Assembly: GCF_013184075.1 (NCBI RefSeq)
Contig: NZ_JABEQQ010000001.1
Span: forward strand, 186,001 to 250,000
DNA: 64,000 nt
Reading direction: 5' to 3'
DNA from: Lentilactobacillus kribbianus
GTDB taxonomy: Bacteria > Bacillota > Bacilli > Lactobacillales > Lactobacillaceae
Shown: positions 33,373-42,476 of the stretch, piece by piece
How the letters are laid out: each line of letters opens with the position of its first letter
Numbering within the stretch: position 1 is the first letter of the stretch
Position numbers and translations under genes: made by a program
Notes under the pieces: model-generated
Seen by the model: the letters and a program-made list of their open reading frames with translations, nothing else
The model's database searches: none
Told to the model about the DNA's origin: nothing

Positions 33373-34293
33373 CTATTTTTTTAAATGTTGGTACACCCGA
33401 AACAACAAAAAGCCCATGAAAATAATCAAGGCTGAAATTAAAATGGTAGTCAACCAACTCCACCTAGTTCCCGCCAACGGTAACCATACATTTTGGCCAA
33501 AAAAGCCAAAAATAATAGTGGGCACCGCTAATGCTACCGAAACAATCGTTAAAAATTGCATCGTGTTATTCAAATCATTATCTAAAACATTCGTATAGGC
33601 ATCTGATAAATGCTCAATCACTTCACTAGCCATTTGGGCCATTTCTAAACCTTGCTTTAATTCTACTAAAATATCATCAATTCGTTCCTGATCATTATCA
33701 TTAATGGTCAGTCGTTTATTATGCTTTAAATCCTGTACTAGTGAGGTATTTGATCTTAATGAAGTTAAATAATACACCAATTTGGTTTGTAACCCCATTA
33801 ATTTAGTAATAGCGTCTCGACTGGTTTCGGTCTTTAGGGTACGCTGCAGTTTTTGGCGGTCTTTATCAATCGTGTGAATAGCATCGAAATAGCGGGATGA
33901 TAAGCGATACATAACTCCTAAAACAATTTGCAACGGGCCTTCAGTATGATACTTAATATGCTTTTGATTTGCCAGTAAATCCTCCACTACAAATTGATTA
34001 TTAGCGTTCGTAAACATAATTAAATTATCACCATTAATAGCCATGGCAATGGGACCAGTCGGATCTTTTTCTTCGTCATTTAAATTCTTAGTTAGCAAAA
34101 CATCATAGACAATCAGCGTTACCGGTGACTCGTCATCGTCTTCAATTCGAGCCCGTTCATCCACATCAAAAGCATAGCCAAACATTTCAGCAGTAATCTC
34201 ATATTGCTGGGCCAATTGGGCTTGCTCTAATTGGGTCGGTTGAAACGCATTGATTAAGCGACAATTTTCCGTTAATTGATTAGTTTTTAACAT
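33373..34293 (-). CDS. CorA-family divalent cation transporter with altered GMN motif
   Basis: A 306-residue CorA-like protein: cytoplasmic alpha/beta domain (1-150), long helices, and two C-terminal membrane helices (about 246-268 and 282-303). CorA channels for Mg2+ or Co2+ carry GMN at the end of the first helix; here the residues are G266-Q267-N268 in FGFFGQNVWLPLAG. The loop that follows is close to Gram-positive CorA homologues. Ion selectivity may differ. Start at MLKTNQ after GAGGGTG. Confidence 0.82.
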   Translation of the reverse strand: MLKTNQLTENCRLINAFQPTQLEQAQLAQQYEITAEMFGYAFDVDERARIEDDDESPVTLIVYDVLLTKNLNDEEKDPTGPIAMAINGDNLIMFTNANNQFVVEDLLANQKHIKYHTEGPLQIVLGVMYRLSSRYFDAIHTIDKDRQKLQRTLKTETSRDAITKLMGLQTKLVYYLTSLRSNTSLVQDLKHNKRLTINDNDQERIDDILVELKQGLEMAQMASEVIEHLSDAYTNVLDNDLNNTMQFLTIVSVALAVPTIIFGFFGQNVWLPLAGTRWSWLTTILISALIIFMGFLLFRVYQHLKK

Positions 34294-34342
34294 ACACACC
34301 CTCACAATAATATCTTAACTAACATTATACTCGTAAGTAAAT

Positions 34343-34375
34343 AAAAAGGGCGAAACAAAATGTTTCACCCTTTTT
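34343..34375 (-). terminator. terminator of the mntH-tetR operon
   Basis: Minus-strand stem AAAAGGGTGAAACA/TGTTTCGCCCTTTT followed by TATTTA; overlaps the tetR stop codon. Confidence 0.88.
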
Positions 34376-35006
34376 AAATATCGTGTTGCAAAATAAAGTT
34401 AACTTGTTGCTCTAGCGCTTCAAATTGGTGTGAGCTAATTTGACGATTTCCTTTGATGACTAAATCAGAAAATATGAGTGCCTGCAAATTAGCCACCAAA
34501 GTCTTACTCATTAACACCAAATCAGATAATTTATTTTGTAAAAAATCGTTATTATCACGTAAATATTTGTTTAAACGCCCGACAATTAAGTGGTTCAGTC
34601 GGGTAATCCATTCATCCTGTCCGTCATTAATAACCGCTTGTTCATGGACTGTAATCATGAAAATTTGATAATTATCATGTTGAATCAAATTCTCCCAAAC
34701 GGCCTTAAAAAAACGCATAATTTCCGCTTTTAACTGGGCTAGTGTAGCTACTGGTTGAAATTGAAAGGCTTCAATAACCGCTTCACGGTCCCAACTTTTA
34801 TCTAAGACCACCGCGTCAAATAATTCTTTTTTGCCGCCCGGAAAATAATAATAAAGTAGTCCCTCAGACGTATGGGAAGCTTCCTTAATTTTTCTAGTAG
34901 TAGTAGCTTCATACCCCATTGTCGCAAATAATTCTCGTGCCGTATCTAATAACCGTTCTTTTTGCTCTAAATGGTTTTTCGTGCTTACTTTCTTAATCTC
35001 GTTCAC
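34374..35006 (-). CDS. TetR/AcrR-family transcriptional regulator
   Basis: A 210-residue repressor-type protein. The N-terminal helix-turn-helix spans about 16-62 (RLLDTARELFATMGYEATTTRKIKEAS ... GLLYYYFPGGKKELFDAV), and the rest is the helical ligand domain. Start is GTG nine bases after the mntH stop with no strong ribosome site, suggesting translational coupling. A palindrome in the mntH leader (36433-36448) is the likely operator, making the operon self-regulated. The ligand is unknown. Confidence 0.87.
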   Translation of the reverse strand: MNEIKKVSTKNHLEQKERLLDTARELFATMGYEATTTRKIKEASHTSEGLLYYYFPGGKKELFDAVVLDKSWDREAVIEAFQFQPVATLAQLKAEIMRFFKAVWENLIQHDNYQIFMITVHEQAVINDGQDEWITRLNHLIVGRLNKYLRDNNDFLQNKLSDLVLMSKTLVANLQALIFSDLVIKGNRQISSHQFEALEQQVNFILQHDI

Positions 35007-35015
35007 CCCATTATT

Positions 35016-36383
35016 TTAAACTAAGCCAATAGTTTGAACAATTAGATAACCATTTAATGCTACCAAGACAATTGCTGCAGTCCAGGCACATACTTTTGAC
35101 CAAGTCGCGTTAGCAAACCGACCCATAATCTTTTTATCACTGGTATACATAACTAACGGAATTACCGCAAATGGTAAAGCAATACTTAAAAATACCTGTG
35201 AAAAGGTTAATAGATTTTCGATCTTAGCTTCATTACCATGATAATAAATTGCAAAGCCTAACACCGGAATCACTGACAATAGCCGTGTGAGTAATCGTTG
35301 TGCCCACATTGGCATCTTCAATTCAATAAAACCTTCCATAATGATTTGGCCGGATAAAGTTCCTGTAATAGTAGAACTTTGACCAGAAGACAGTAACGCT
35401 ACCGCAAATAAGATACTTAACAGTGGACTGGCAATAGCACCAACAATTTTAGGATCTTTTAAGGCATTAAATAAATCCACAAATTTCCCTAAATCACTGT
35501 TAGTTCCGTAAAATAAAGCGGCCCCTAAGATCAAAAGTAAACTATTTACTACAAAGGCAATCGTCAATTGAATATTTGAATCGATGGTTGTGAATTTGAT
35601 AGAACGAGCAATTTTTTCTTCATCAGTTCGATCAATTTCACGAGTTTGTGAAATTGATGATCCTAAGAACAAATCATGAGGCATTACCGTGGCCCCCACA
35701 ATTCCTAGTGACAAATACAACATGGACTTATTAGTCAAAATATCACGATGAGGAATGTATCCTGCCATAATTTCGGCAAATTTGGGTTGGGCTAACAATA
35801 CTTCATACGCAAACACACCCACAATTACAAATACCAAAGCAGCCACAATGGTTTCAATTTTTCTAAAACCTAATTGCATCAGCAATAATAAAATTAAAAC
35901 ATCTGCTGCGGTAATGACAATTCCGACAATTAATGGGACGTGGAATAATAACTCAATCGCAATCGCCGAACCAATAATTTCAGCGATATCCGTGGCCATG
36001 ATGGCTAATTCCGTAATCACCCATAACATAAAACCTACCCGCTTAGAGGTATGTTCTCTGATCATTTGGGCCAAATCCTTACCAGTCACAATTCCCAGTT
36101 TAGCTGCCATGGCTTGTAGTAGCATCGCAATTAAACTCGAAATTAAGACAATTGATAACAATTGATACTTAAATTGGGCCCCACCGGCAATAGAGGTAAT
36201 CCAGTTACCAGGATCCATGTAGCCAACCGCAATTAAAATACCAGGACCGGTGTACGCCATTAATGTCCGCCAAAAACCTTTTTCCGGAACCTTAATCGTA
36301 CCATTAACTTCGCTTAAGCTCTTACTATTTTCGCCAATAGTCTCAAAAGAACTTTCGCGGTGTTTCTTTTTTGATTCTGTCAT
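35016..36383 (-). CDS. mntH: NRAMP-family manganese/divalent metal transporter
   Basis: Proton-coupled importer of Mn2+ (or Fe2+) in the cytoplasmic membrane, 455 residues, 11 helices. The metal site motif DPGN is at 57-60 (GYMDPGNW) and the partner motif reads [10 protein letters not shown]. Both are the standard NRAMP residues. Lactobacilli accumulate manganese, and MntR usually controls such genes; here the gene is instead followed by a TetR-type gene. GAGGGCG before ATG. Confidence 0.93.
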   Translation of the reverse strand: MTESKKKHRESSFETIGENSKSLSEVNGTIKVPEKGFWRTLMAYTGPGILIAVGYMDPGNWITSIAGGAQFKYQLLSIVLISSLIAMLLQAMAAKLGIVTGKDLAQMIREHTSKRVGFMLWVITELAIMATDIAEIIGSAIAIELLFHVPLIVGIVITAADVLILLLLMQLGFRKIETIVAALVFVIVGVFAYEVLLAQPKFAEIMAGYIPHRDILTNKSMLYLSLGIVGATVMPHDLFLGSSISQTREIDRTDEEKIARSIKFTTIDSNIQLTIAFVVNSLLLILGAALFYGTNSDLGKFVDLFNALKDPKIVGAIASPLLSILFAVALLSSGQSSTITGTLSGQIIMEGFIELKMPMWAQRLLTRLLSVIPVLGFAIYYHGNEAKIENLLTFSQVFLSIALPFAVIPLVMYTSDKKIMGRFANATWSKVCAWTAAIVLVALNGYLIVQTIGLV

Positions 36384-36432
36384 GTTCTCGCCCTCTTTTC
36401 TAAATTAAACGAAATTCAGGTCAAACGCTGTT

Positions 36433-36448
36433 TTGAGTGAGCGCTCAA
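36433..36448 (-). promoter_or_regulatory. palindromic operator in the mntH leader
   Basis: TTGAGTGAGCGCTCAA contains the perfect 10-bp palindrome TGAGCGCTCA (36438-36447) and resembles known TetR-family operators. It lies about 10 to 25 bases after the inferred start, where bound repressor would block transcription. Confidence 0.7.
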
Positions 36449-36464
36449 TTTCATTCCAAAGGGT

Positions 36465-36493
36465 ATTATTCTCTGAAATGGATTAATTGTCAA
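36465..36493 (-). promoter_or_regulatory. promoter of the mntH-tetR operon
   Basis: Minus-strand -35 TTGACA (36488-36493), 17-base spacer, -10 AATAAT (36465-36470). Confidence 0.72.
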
Positions 36494-36549
36494 CTTAATT
36501 CAACTATATTTTTCGGGACGGCTAATTTTTTTAGTTACCTTGAAATCAC

Positions 36550-36578
36550 AAAAAAAGCCGGTAATTAACCGACTTTTT
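36550..36578 (-). terminator. terminator after the HelD-like gene
   Basis: Minus-strand stem AAAAGTCGG/CCGGCTTTT followed by T residues. Confidence 0.82.
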
Positions 36579-38877
36579 ATTCCATAATTAATTCATATTC
36601 ATTTTGGGGTACCGGTGCAAATAGTGGTGATAACTCACCAATCGAAATAATGGTTAACCGATGCATTGCTCGAGTAGCAATTGTATATACTAACTGTTGA
36701 TCGCTGGCATCCGGATAAGCCTTAGCTGAAGCATCCCACATAATGACACTATCAAATTCCAACCCCTTGGCTAAGTATGATGGCACGATAATAACTCCGT
36801 TAACCAAACGTTGGTTTTCAGTTCGAATCAAAGTAGCTTTGACCCCAGCCTGTTGCAATAATTCAGCAATTTGTTCACATTCAGCCAACGTTTTACCAAT
36901 AATCGCCGTAGTTTCGTGAATGGCCAAGTTAGATTCAATTTGATTCTTCATAGCATTTAACGCTTGGCCTTGATTAGGTTCAACGTAAATAGTAGGTAAC
37001 TCACCTTGACGATCAAAAGCTTCAATCTGTTCGCCGTCACTTAATAAATGCTTGGTAAACTCGGTGATTTGTTTGGTAGAACGGTATGACTTGGTTAATT
37101 GAATAACTCTGGTCTTATCTGGTTTGAAGAGGGTACCTAACTCCGTCAACAGTCTTTCACTATTTTCGTGCGTAAAGATTGCCTGGTTTAAGTCTCCTAA
37201 TAAGGTAAAACGGGCTCTAGGAAAACTAAATTTCAAGAATGCTAATTGAAAGGCCGTATAATCTTGTACTTCATCAATAAAGAGGTAACGAATGTCTTTT
37301 TGTCCTCGTTTTCCCGTCATTAAATCATATAAATAAAGGTACGGTGAAACATCCGCCATAGCTAGCTTACCGACCTTTAAATCTTCAATAACCCCAGAAA
37401 CACTATCTTGCCAAGCTTCTTTGGTAACACCAAAAGCTGAAATATCAATAATTTGGGGCAAACTACGTAAGAAATGTACAAATTGATGAGTAATAGTTAA
37501 GAAGTGATTACGCATAATTTGGCGTCGTACTTTTTGAAAGGCCTTATTAACGATATTTCTAGCCAAGAACTTAAACTCTTCATCAGCATCTTGAATTTCA
37601 GTTTCAGCATCATGATGCATTGCCTGAATTTGTTCTTTAGTTAAGTTTTGGACGGCTTCTTCGACCCAATCTTTTTTCATTTCAACGTGTACTTTACGAT
37701 TAATCATCTTCATTAGTGATTCTTTGGTTCCTGCGAGTCGGTTTCTTAAATTATAGTTTTCATTAAAGCCATAATAAATGGAAGCAATTTTTTCTTTGGG
37801 AATCAAAACTTCACCATTGAAAACAATGTTTCTAAAACGCATGTCTTCTTTATTTAAGTGGTGAGCATAAGCCGTTACCGCTTTAAAATACTGTAAACTA
37901 CCCTTTAAGGTAGCCACAGCCTTTTTACTGGTATCAAACTGTTCGTCAAAACGTTCCCCTAACGTTTCCACTTCTAGGTTAGGTAAGCGATGGGAACTGT
38001 ATTGATAAAAGGTCATTTGCACCATGTTTTGTTCACCCAGTTCGGGCAAAACTTGGTTAATATAATCATTAAATAACTGGTTAGGAGAAAATAATACTAC
38101 CTGCGCCGAGTTCAAGTTACCCCGATATTGGTAGAGTAAATAGGCTACCCGTTGTAAAATAGCCGCGGTTTTACCAGAACCAGCAGCTCCTTGAACAAAT
38201 AGCAAATCAGCGCTGGTATCACGAATGATTTGGTTTTGTTCTTTTTGAATGGTAGTCACGATACTCTTCATTTTAGTATCGGATTGATTGCCCAAAGCAT
38301 CTAAAAGCATTTGATCACCAACAACTTCTTCGGTGTCAAAAACCGTCTTAATTTTACCTGCCGCAATTTGAAATTGTCGTTTTAATTTCACATCCACGGT
38401 TTGTTCACCATCAGGTGTTTGATATGTAACTTCACCAATGCCACCATCATAATAAATACTGGAGATCGGCGCACGCCAATCATAGATTAAATAATGATCA
38501 GGACGATCAGTAAACGAAGCCATCCCGATATAAATCGTTTCGGCTTTAGGTTCACCAGCCTCATGAAAGTCCAAACGTGCAAAGTAAGGATTATCTTCCA
38601 TTTTACTTAACGTATTTACTTGTTTAGCAGCATACTCTTGTCTAGTTTCACGTTCAGCCAACATTTGTTGCTGTTGGCGAATCGATAGTGCCGTATCCAT
38701 CATGCCACTATAGGTCGTGGTATTTAACCGGACATCGTTATAAAAATTTTTATTGATTTCATCAGTATCTCGCTTGGCGTCAGACACCTTAGCGGCCTCA
38801 ACTTTTTTAGCCTGCTTAACTTTATCAATTACTTGATCTAAATGATTTTGTTCTTGTGCCTTAACCGTATCTGTCAT
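36577..38877 (-). CDS. helD: HelD-like helicase (RNA polymerase recycling)
   Basis: Superfamily 1 UvrD/PcrA-like ATPase, 766 residues. The N-terminal coiled coil (about 1-90) and the Walker A GAAGSGKT at 230-237 within FVQGAAGSGKTAAILQRVAY, the LFIDEVQDYTAFQ motif II and the GDLNQAIF motif III are clear. In Gram-positive bacteria HelD binds stalled RNA polymerase and frees it from DNA. Start at MTDTVKAQ after GAGGAAGGGG. Its promoter is divergent from the phosphatase gene. Confidence 0.87.
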   Translation of the reverse strand: MTDTVKAQEQNHLDQVIDKVKQAKKVEAAKVSDAKRDTDEINKNFYNDVRLNTTTYSGMMDTALSIRQQQQMLAERETRQEYAAKQVNTLSKMEDNPYFARLDFHEAGEPKAETIYIGMASFTDRPDHYLIYDWRAPISSIYYDGGIGEVTYQTPDGEQTVDVKLKRQFQIAAGKIKTVFDTEEVVGDQMLLDALGNQSDTKMKSIVTTIQKEQNQIIRDTSADLLFVQGAAGSGKTAAILQRVAYLLYQYRGNLNSAQVVLFSPNQLFNDYINQVLPELGEQNMVQMTFYQYSSHRLPNLEVETLGERFDEQFDTSKKAVATLKGSLQYFKAVTAYAHHLNKEDMRFRNIVFNGEVLIPKEKIASIYYGFNENYNLRNRLAGTKESLMKMINRKVHVEMKKDWVEEAVQNLTKEQIQAMHHDAETEIQDADEEFKFLARNIVNKAFQKVRRQIMRNHFLTITHQFVHFLRSLPQIIDISAFGVTKEAWQDSVSGVIEDLKVGKLAMADVSPYLYLYDLMTGKRGQKDIRYLFIDEVQDYTAFQLAFLKFSFPRARFTLLGDLNQAIFTHENSERLLTELGTLFKPDKTRVIQLTKSYRSTKQITEFTKHLLSDGEQIEAFDRQGELPTIYVEPNQGQALNAMKNQIESNLAIHETTAIIGKTLAECEQIAELLQQAGVKATLIRTENQRLVNGVIIVPSYLAKGLEFDSVIMWDASAKAYPDASDQQLVYTIATRAMHRLTIISIGELSPLFAPVPQNEYELIME

Positions 38878-38914
38878 CAATTCTTCCCCTTCCTCTCGGA
38901 TAACTTGACATAAT

Positions 38915-38943
38915 AGTTTAGCACACAACCCCTCTTGAAGCAA
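38915..38943 (-). promoter_or_regulatory. promoter of helD
   Basis: Minus-strand -35 TTGCTT (38938-38943), 17-base spacer, -10 TAAACT (38915-38920). Confidence 0.55.
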
Positions 38944-38959
38944 TTAAAGAAAACGGTTG

Positions 38960-38987
38960 CTATACCAATTCAACATAATTGGTATAG
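38960..38987. repeat. perfect 11-bp inverted repeat between divergent promoters
   Basis: CTATACCAATT (38960-38970) and AATTGGTATAG (38977-38987) are separated by six bases. A shorter palindrome GGTAT-GCT-ATACC (39008-39020) repeats the same core and overlaps the -10 box of the downstream phosphatase gene. The layout fits a shared operator. Confidence 0.75.
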
Positions 38988-38988
38988 T

Positions 38989-39015
38989 TTGCAAAAGTCA
39001 TGATATATGGTATGC
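38989..39015 (+). promoter_or_regulatory. promoter of the histidine phosphatase gene
   Basis: -35 TTGCAA (38989-38994), 15-base spacer, -10 TATGCT (39010-39015) inside the palindrome GGTATGCTATACC. Confidence 0.5.
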
Positions 39016-39053
39016 TATACCTAATTTCCAAGAAAAGATATAGGAGAATTTAC

Positions 39054-39710
39054 ATGGCAATTACTTTATACGCTGTCCGCCACGGACAAACCTATCTAAA
39101 CAAGTATCACCGGATTCAAGGAGTTGCTGATTCTGCCCTCACTGAACAAGGTATTGCGGATGCCATTGCAGCCGGAAAACGACTCAGCAAAATCAATTTT
39201 GATCGGGCTTATAGTAGCAACTCACCTCGGGCTATTCACACCGGGAAATTAATTTTACAAGAAAATCCTAGTCAATTAAGTGAGCCCGAAGTTGAACCTG
39301 CTTTTCGTGAAGAAAACTTTGGTTATTTTGAAGGCAATGATAATACCAATACTTGGCACATTGTCGGTGGCCCACTTGGTCAAAACTCATTTAATGAAAT
39401 TATTGCAGCTAACACCATTGAAGGTTCAAAAGATATGATTGCCGCTGCCGATCCTTATGGTGATGCTGAAACTAACGAAGAATTCTGGGCTCGCTTACAA
39501 CCAGGAATCGATCGGGTCTTAGCAGAAGCTAAAGATGGCGACAATATCTTAATTGCTACTCATGGTACTTTAATCCGGAGTATGGTTAGCAAATGGAACA
39601 AAGATATTGATGTAGCTCAATCAACTCTTAATGGTAGTGTTTCTAAATTTGTTTGGGATGGTACCAACATGACGGTTGAATATTTCAATAATGTTAGTGA
39701 TAACATCTAA
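39054..39710 (+). CDS. histidine phosphatase family protein (GpmB-like)
   Basis: A 218-residue phosphohydrolase of the phosphoglycerate mutase superfamily. The RHG motif with catalytic His10 is in YAVRHGQTYLN; the second catalytic histidine is in IATHGTLIRSM. These short GpmB-like proteins are usually broad phosphatases and not glycolytic mutases. Start at MAITLY after TAGGAG. Followed by its own terminator. Confidence 0.87.
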   Translation: MAITLYAVRHGQTYLNKYHRIQGVADSALTEQGIADAIAAGKRLSKINFDRAYSSNSPRAIHTGKLILQENPSQLSEPEVEPAFREENFGYFEGNDNTNTWHIVGGPLGQNSFNEIIAANTIEGSKDMIAAADPYGDAETNEEFWARLQPGIDRVLAEAKDGDNILIATHGTLIRSMVSKWNKDIDVAQSTLNGSVSKFVWDGTNMTVEYFNNVSDNI

Positions 39711-39720
39711 TTTCTTTGAG

Positions 39721-39746
39721 GTCGTGGCTTATAGTCACGGCTTTTT
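39721..39746 (+). terminator. terminator after the histidine phosphatase gene
   Basis: GTCGTG pairs with CACGGC around the loop, followed by TTTTTAT. Confidence 0.65.
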
Positions 39747-39791
39747 ATCTCGACTAATTTCAATCGAAAAACAGTGGGTTTAACTACTAGC

Positions 39792-39800
39792 TATGCTATA
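39792..39800 (+). promoter_or_regulatory. extended -10 promoter of hflX
   Basis: TGCTATAAT, an extended -10 element, lies about 30 bases before the hflX start codon; no clear -35 is seen. Confidence 0.55.
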
Positions 39801-39827
39801 ATTAAGGCCAACAAAGGAGGTCAGTAA

Positions 39828-41108
39828 ATGACTGATATTACAACTACTCCAGTAATTACCATCGCGCTTGACCGAAAAAAGATTAATTTCGAATATTCGG
39901 TTGAAGAATTAAATAACTTAGTGACCGCCAACAATATGAACGTGGTGGCCACCCTCACCCAAAAGTTAGATCGTCCCGATGCGGCGACATACTTTGGCAA
40001 AGGTAAAATCGAAGAATTAGCTCAATTAGTTCAAGATACCGGTGTCGATATGGTGATCGCTAATGATGAATTATCACCTAGTCAAATTCGAAACATCGAA
40101 AAAAATATTGCCGCTCGAGTAATTGACCGAACTGGCTTAATTTTAGAAATTTTTGCCAATCGAGCTCAATCAAGCGAAGCCAAACTTCAAGTAGAATTGG
40201 CTCGTTTAAAATACCAATTACCACGTTTGCATACGAGTGCCAACCAACGTTTAGACCAACAAACTGGTACTAGCGCTGGCGGGGGCTTTACTAACCGGGG
40301 TGCTGGTGAATCTCAACTAGAATTAAGTCGGCGTACCTTACAGGATCGGATCTCTCATGTTCAAGCTGAATTAAAGGAAGCCCAAAAGGCTAACGATACC
40401 AAGCGAAAGCAACGTGATCGGAGTGAATTACCAACCGTGGCTTTAGTCGGTTATACCAACGCCGGTAAATCCACTATTATGAACGCTTTAATTTCTCGTT
40501 TTGGTGAAAATGAAGAAAAGCAAGTAATGGTTAAAAATATGTTATTTGCTACTTTAGATACATCCGTCAGAAAACTGACTTTACCCGATCAAAAAACTTT
40601 CCTTTTAAGTGATACGGTTGGTTTTGTAAGTCAATTACCTCACCAATTAGTCCAAGCTTTTAAATCCACTTTGGCCGAAGCGGCTAATGCTGATTTACTT
40701 GTTCAAGTAGTCGATTATTCTGATCCAAATTACCAGTTAATGATGAAAACTACCGCTGATACTTTAAATGAAATCGGCGTTACTGGTCAGCCAATGATTA
40801 TTGCGTTAAACAAAGCTGATAAGTTGGAAGGTCCTTATCCAACTCGCGAAGGCAACGATCTAATTATGGCCGCTACCGACGATGCTTCAATTCAAAACTT
40901 GGTGGAAATGATTGTTGAAAATATTTTTGATGATTATGAAACTAAAACTTTGATGATTCCATTTGATCGTGGCGATATCATTAATTATCTCAATGAAAAT
41001 GCTAATATCTTATCAACGGATTATCTCGCTGATGGCACTAAAATAACGGTTGAATTAGGTGGCGCTGATTTAAATCGCTTTGCCAAATTTGAAGTAACTG
41101 AAGAATAA
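39828..41108 (+). CDS. hflX: ribosome-associated GTPase HflX
   Basis: GTPase that binds and splits stalled or hibernating ribosomes; 426 residues. The N-terminal HflX domain (1-190) contains YFGKGKIEEL and a glycine-rich loop TSAGGGFTNRGAGE; the G domain has the P-loop GYTNAGKST at 208-216, DTVGF (G3) and ALNKADK (G4). AAAGGAGGTC precedes ATG. Ends at a shared bidirectional terminator. Confidence 0.95.
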   Translation: MTDITTTPVITIALDRKKINFEYSVEELNNLVTANNMNVVATLTQKLDRPDAATYFGKGKIEELAQLVQDTGVDMVIANDELSPSQIRNIEKNIAARVIDRTGLILEIFANRAQSSEAKLQVELARLKYQLPRLHTSANQRLDQQTGTSAGGGFTNRGAGESQLELSRRTLQDRISHVQAELKEAQKANDTKRKQRDRSELPTVALVGYTNAGKSTIMNALISRFGENEEKQVMVKNMLFATLDTSVRKLTLPDQKTFLLSDTVGFVSQLPHQLVQAFKSTLAEAANADLLVQVVDYSDPNYQLMMKTTADTLNEIGVTGQPMIIALNKADKLEGPYPTREGNDLIMAATDDASIQNLVEMIVENIFDDYETKTLMIPFDRGDIINYLNENANILSTDYLADGTKITVELGGADLNRFAKFEVTEE

Positions 41109-41111
41109 ATA

Positions 41112-41145
41112 AAAAGCTACCGTTTTAAAACGGTAGCTTTTTTTA
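41112..41145. terminator. bidirectional terminator
   Basis: AAAAGCTACCGTTTT/AAAACGGTAGCTTTT with T runs both ways, serving hflX and the amino acid ABC operon. Confidence 0.92.
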
Positions 41146-41823
41146 ATTATTAGCTGGTTTCCCTTGATATCGTTGTCGTCGTTCCAAATACTTAGATAAC
41201 AATGATAAGGCGTAACATACCACAAAATACATTGCCGCTAATGCAATAAACATTGGAATTGTATAGTTGGTATTTTGACCATAAATGATTTGCGCATGGT
41301 TCATTAAATCCGGTAATACGATAATTGTTGCCAACGAAGTATCCTTAACCAAGGAAATAAATTGACTAACAATCGCTGGAATCATATTTGTGAGTGCCTG
41401 GGGCAGCAAAATGAACCATAACGCTTGCCAATAGGTCATTCCATTAGCCCGCGCCCCTTCCATTTGTCCTGGATCAATCGATTGAATGCCGGCCCGGACA
41501 ATTTCGGCGACCATCGCTGATTCAAAGATGATTAAAGCAATAATGGCCGCCCAAAATGGCGTAGGTTTAAACCCAATTTGGGGTAAGCCAAAGTAAGTAA
41601 AAAACATGATCAAAATCAATGGTAAATTTCGAATAATATCAATCACAAAGCCTAATGCCGCTGAAATTATTTTAAAGTTAACGTATCGTAAAATCCCTAA
41701 AATAATTCCAAATAAATAACTAAATGCAATGGATATTACCGATACCTGAATCGTAACCCACGCCCCTTCTAATAGAAAGCGCATGTTGATAAATGAGTAT
41801 GCTTGCATCAAATTATCTAACAT
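41143..41823 (-). CDS. amino acid ABC transporter permease (GlnP/GluD type)
   Basis: Inner-membrane permease of the polar amino acid family, 226 residues, five helices. The EAA-type cytoplasmic loop ESAMVAEIVRAGIQSIDPGQMEGARANG is clear. Start was placed at MLDNLM, seven bases after GGGAGGGG; an ATG two codons earlier overlaps the stop of the preceding permease. Last gene of the operon; pairs with the permease at 41826. Confidence 0.9.
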   Translation of the reverse strand: MLDNLMQAYSFINMRFLLEGAWVTIQVSVISIAFSYLFGIILGILRYVNFKIISAALGFVIDIIRNLPLILIMFFTYFGLPQIGFKPTPFWAAIIALIIFESAMVAEIVRAGIQSIDPGQMEGARANGMTYWQALWFILLPQALTNMIPAIVSQFISLVKDTSLATIIVLPDLMNHAQIIYGQNTNYTIPMFIALAAMYFVVCYALSLLSKYLERRQRYQGKPANN

Positions 41824-41825
41824 AA

Positions 41826-42476
41826 TCATGCCCCTCCCTTAAGCGTCCGGCGTTCTAAGTAACGCATGTAGTAGCTAAGCGGTAACGTGATTACCAAATA
41901 TAATAGCCCCACACACAGGTATGCATTCATACTTTGCAATGAGTCAGAAGCAATAACATTACCTTGATACATTAAATCAAAGCCGGCCACAAAGGCTAAA
42001 ACAGAAGAATTTTTGACTAAATTAATAAATTGATTACCCAGTGGCGGTAATACATAGCGAAACGCTTGTGGTAAAACAATGTGAACCATTGTTTGCCAGA
42101 ACGTGAGGCCGTTAGCTCGGGCGCCTTCAATCTGCCCGACATCGACAGACTGAATTCCTGAACGAACTGTTTCAGCAATAAAGGCCGAAGAATAAATAGT
42201 TAAACCAATGGTACCGGCTGCAAAACCACTAATTTTCACGAAATACATTGGAATTACGACGTAAAAGAACATGGTAATAACTAGCAACGGAATGTTTCTG
42301 AATAATTCAATATACATTCGGGCAATCAAATGCGTCCATTTATTAGGTACGGTTTCTAAAATGGCGAAGCCAGAACCAATAATCAAAGCGAAGAATAACG
42401 AGATAATACTGCAGATGATGGTTTGCCAAAAGCCCTGCCACAATTGACTCCCATAGTTTTGAAAGATATTAATCAT
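41826..42476 (-). CDS. amino acid ABC transporter permease (GluC type)
   Basis: Second permease of the same transporter, 216 residues, five helices. SAFIAETVRSGIQSVDVGQIEGARANG is the EAA loop that contacts the ATPase. Its ATG overlaps the stop codon of the binding-protein gene by four bases and has GGAGGTCC upstream, so translation is coupled. Confidence 0.9.
   Translation of the reverse strand: MINIFQNYGSQLWQGFWQTIICSIISLFFALIIGSGFAILETVPNKWTHLIARMYIELFRNIPLLVITMFFYVVIPMYFVKISGFAAGTIGLTIYSSAFIAETVRSGIQSVDVGQIEGARANGLTFWQTMVHIVLPQAFRYVLPPLGNQFINLVKNSSVLAFVAGFDLMYQGNVIASDSLQSMNAYLCVGLLYLVITLPLSYYMRYLERRTLKGGA

Noticed and set aside
36577-38877. HelD-like gene as a DNA-repair helicase (UvrD/PcrA)
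   Set aside because: Length and the N-terminal coiled coil fit HelD; the order of motifs differs from the housekeeping UvrD/PcrA proteins.
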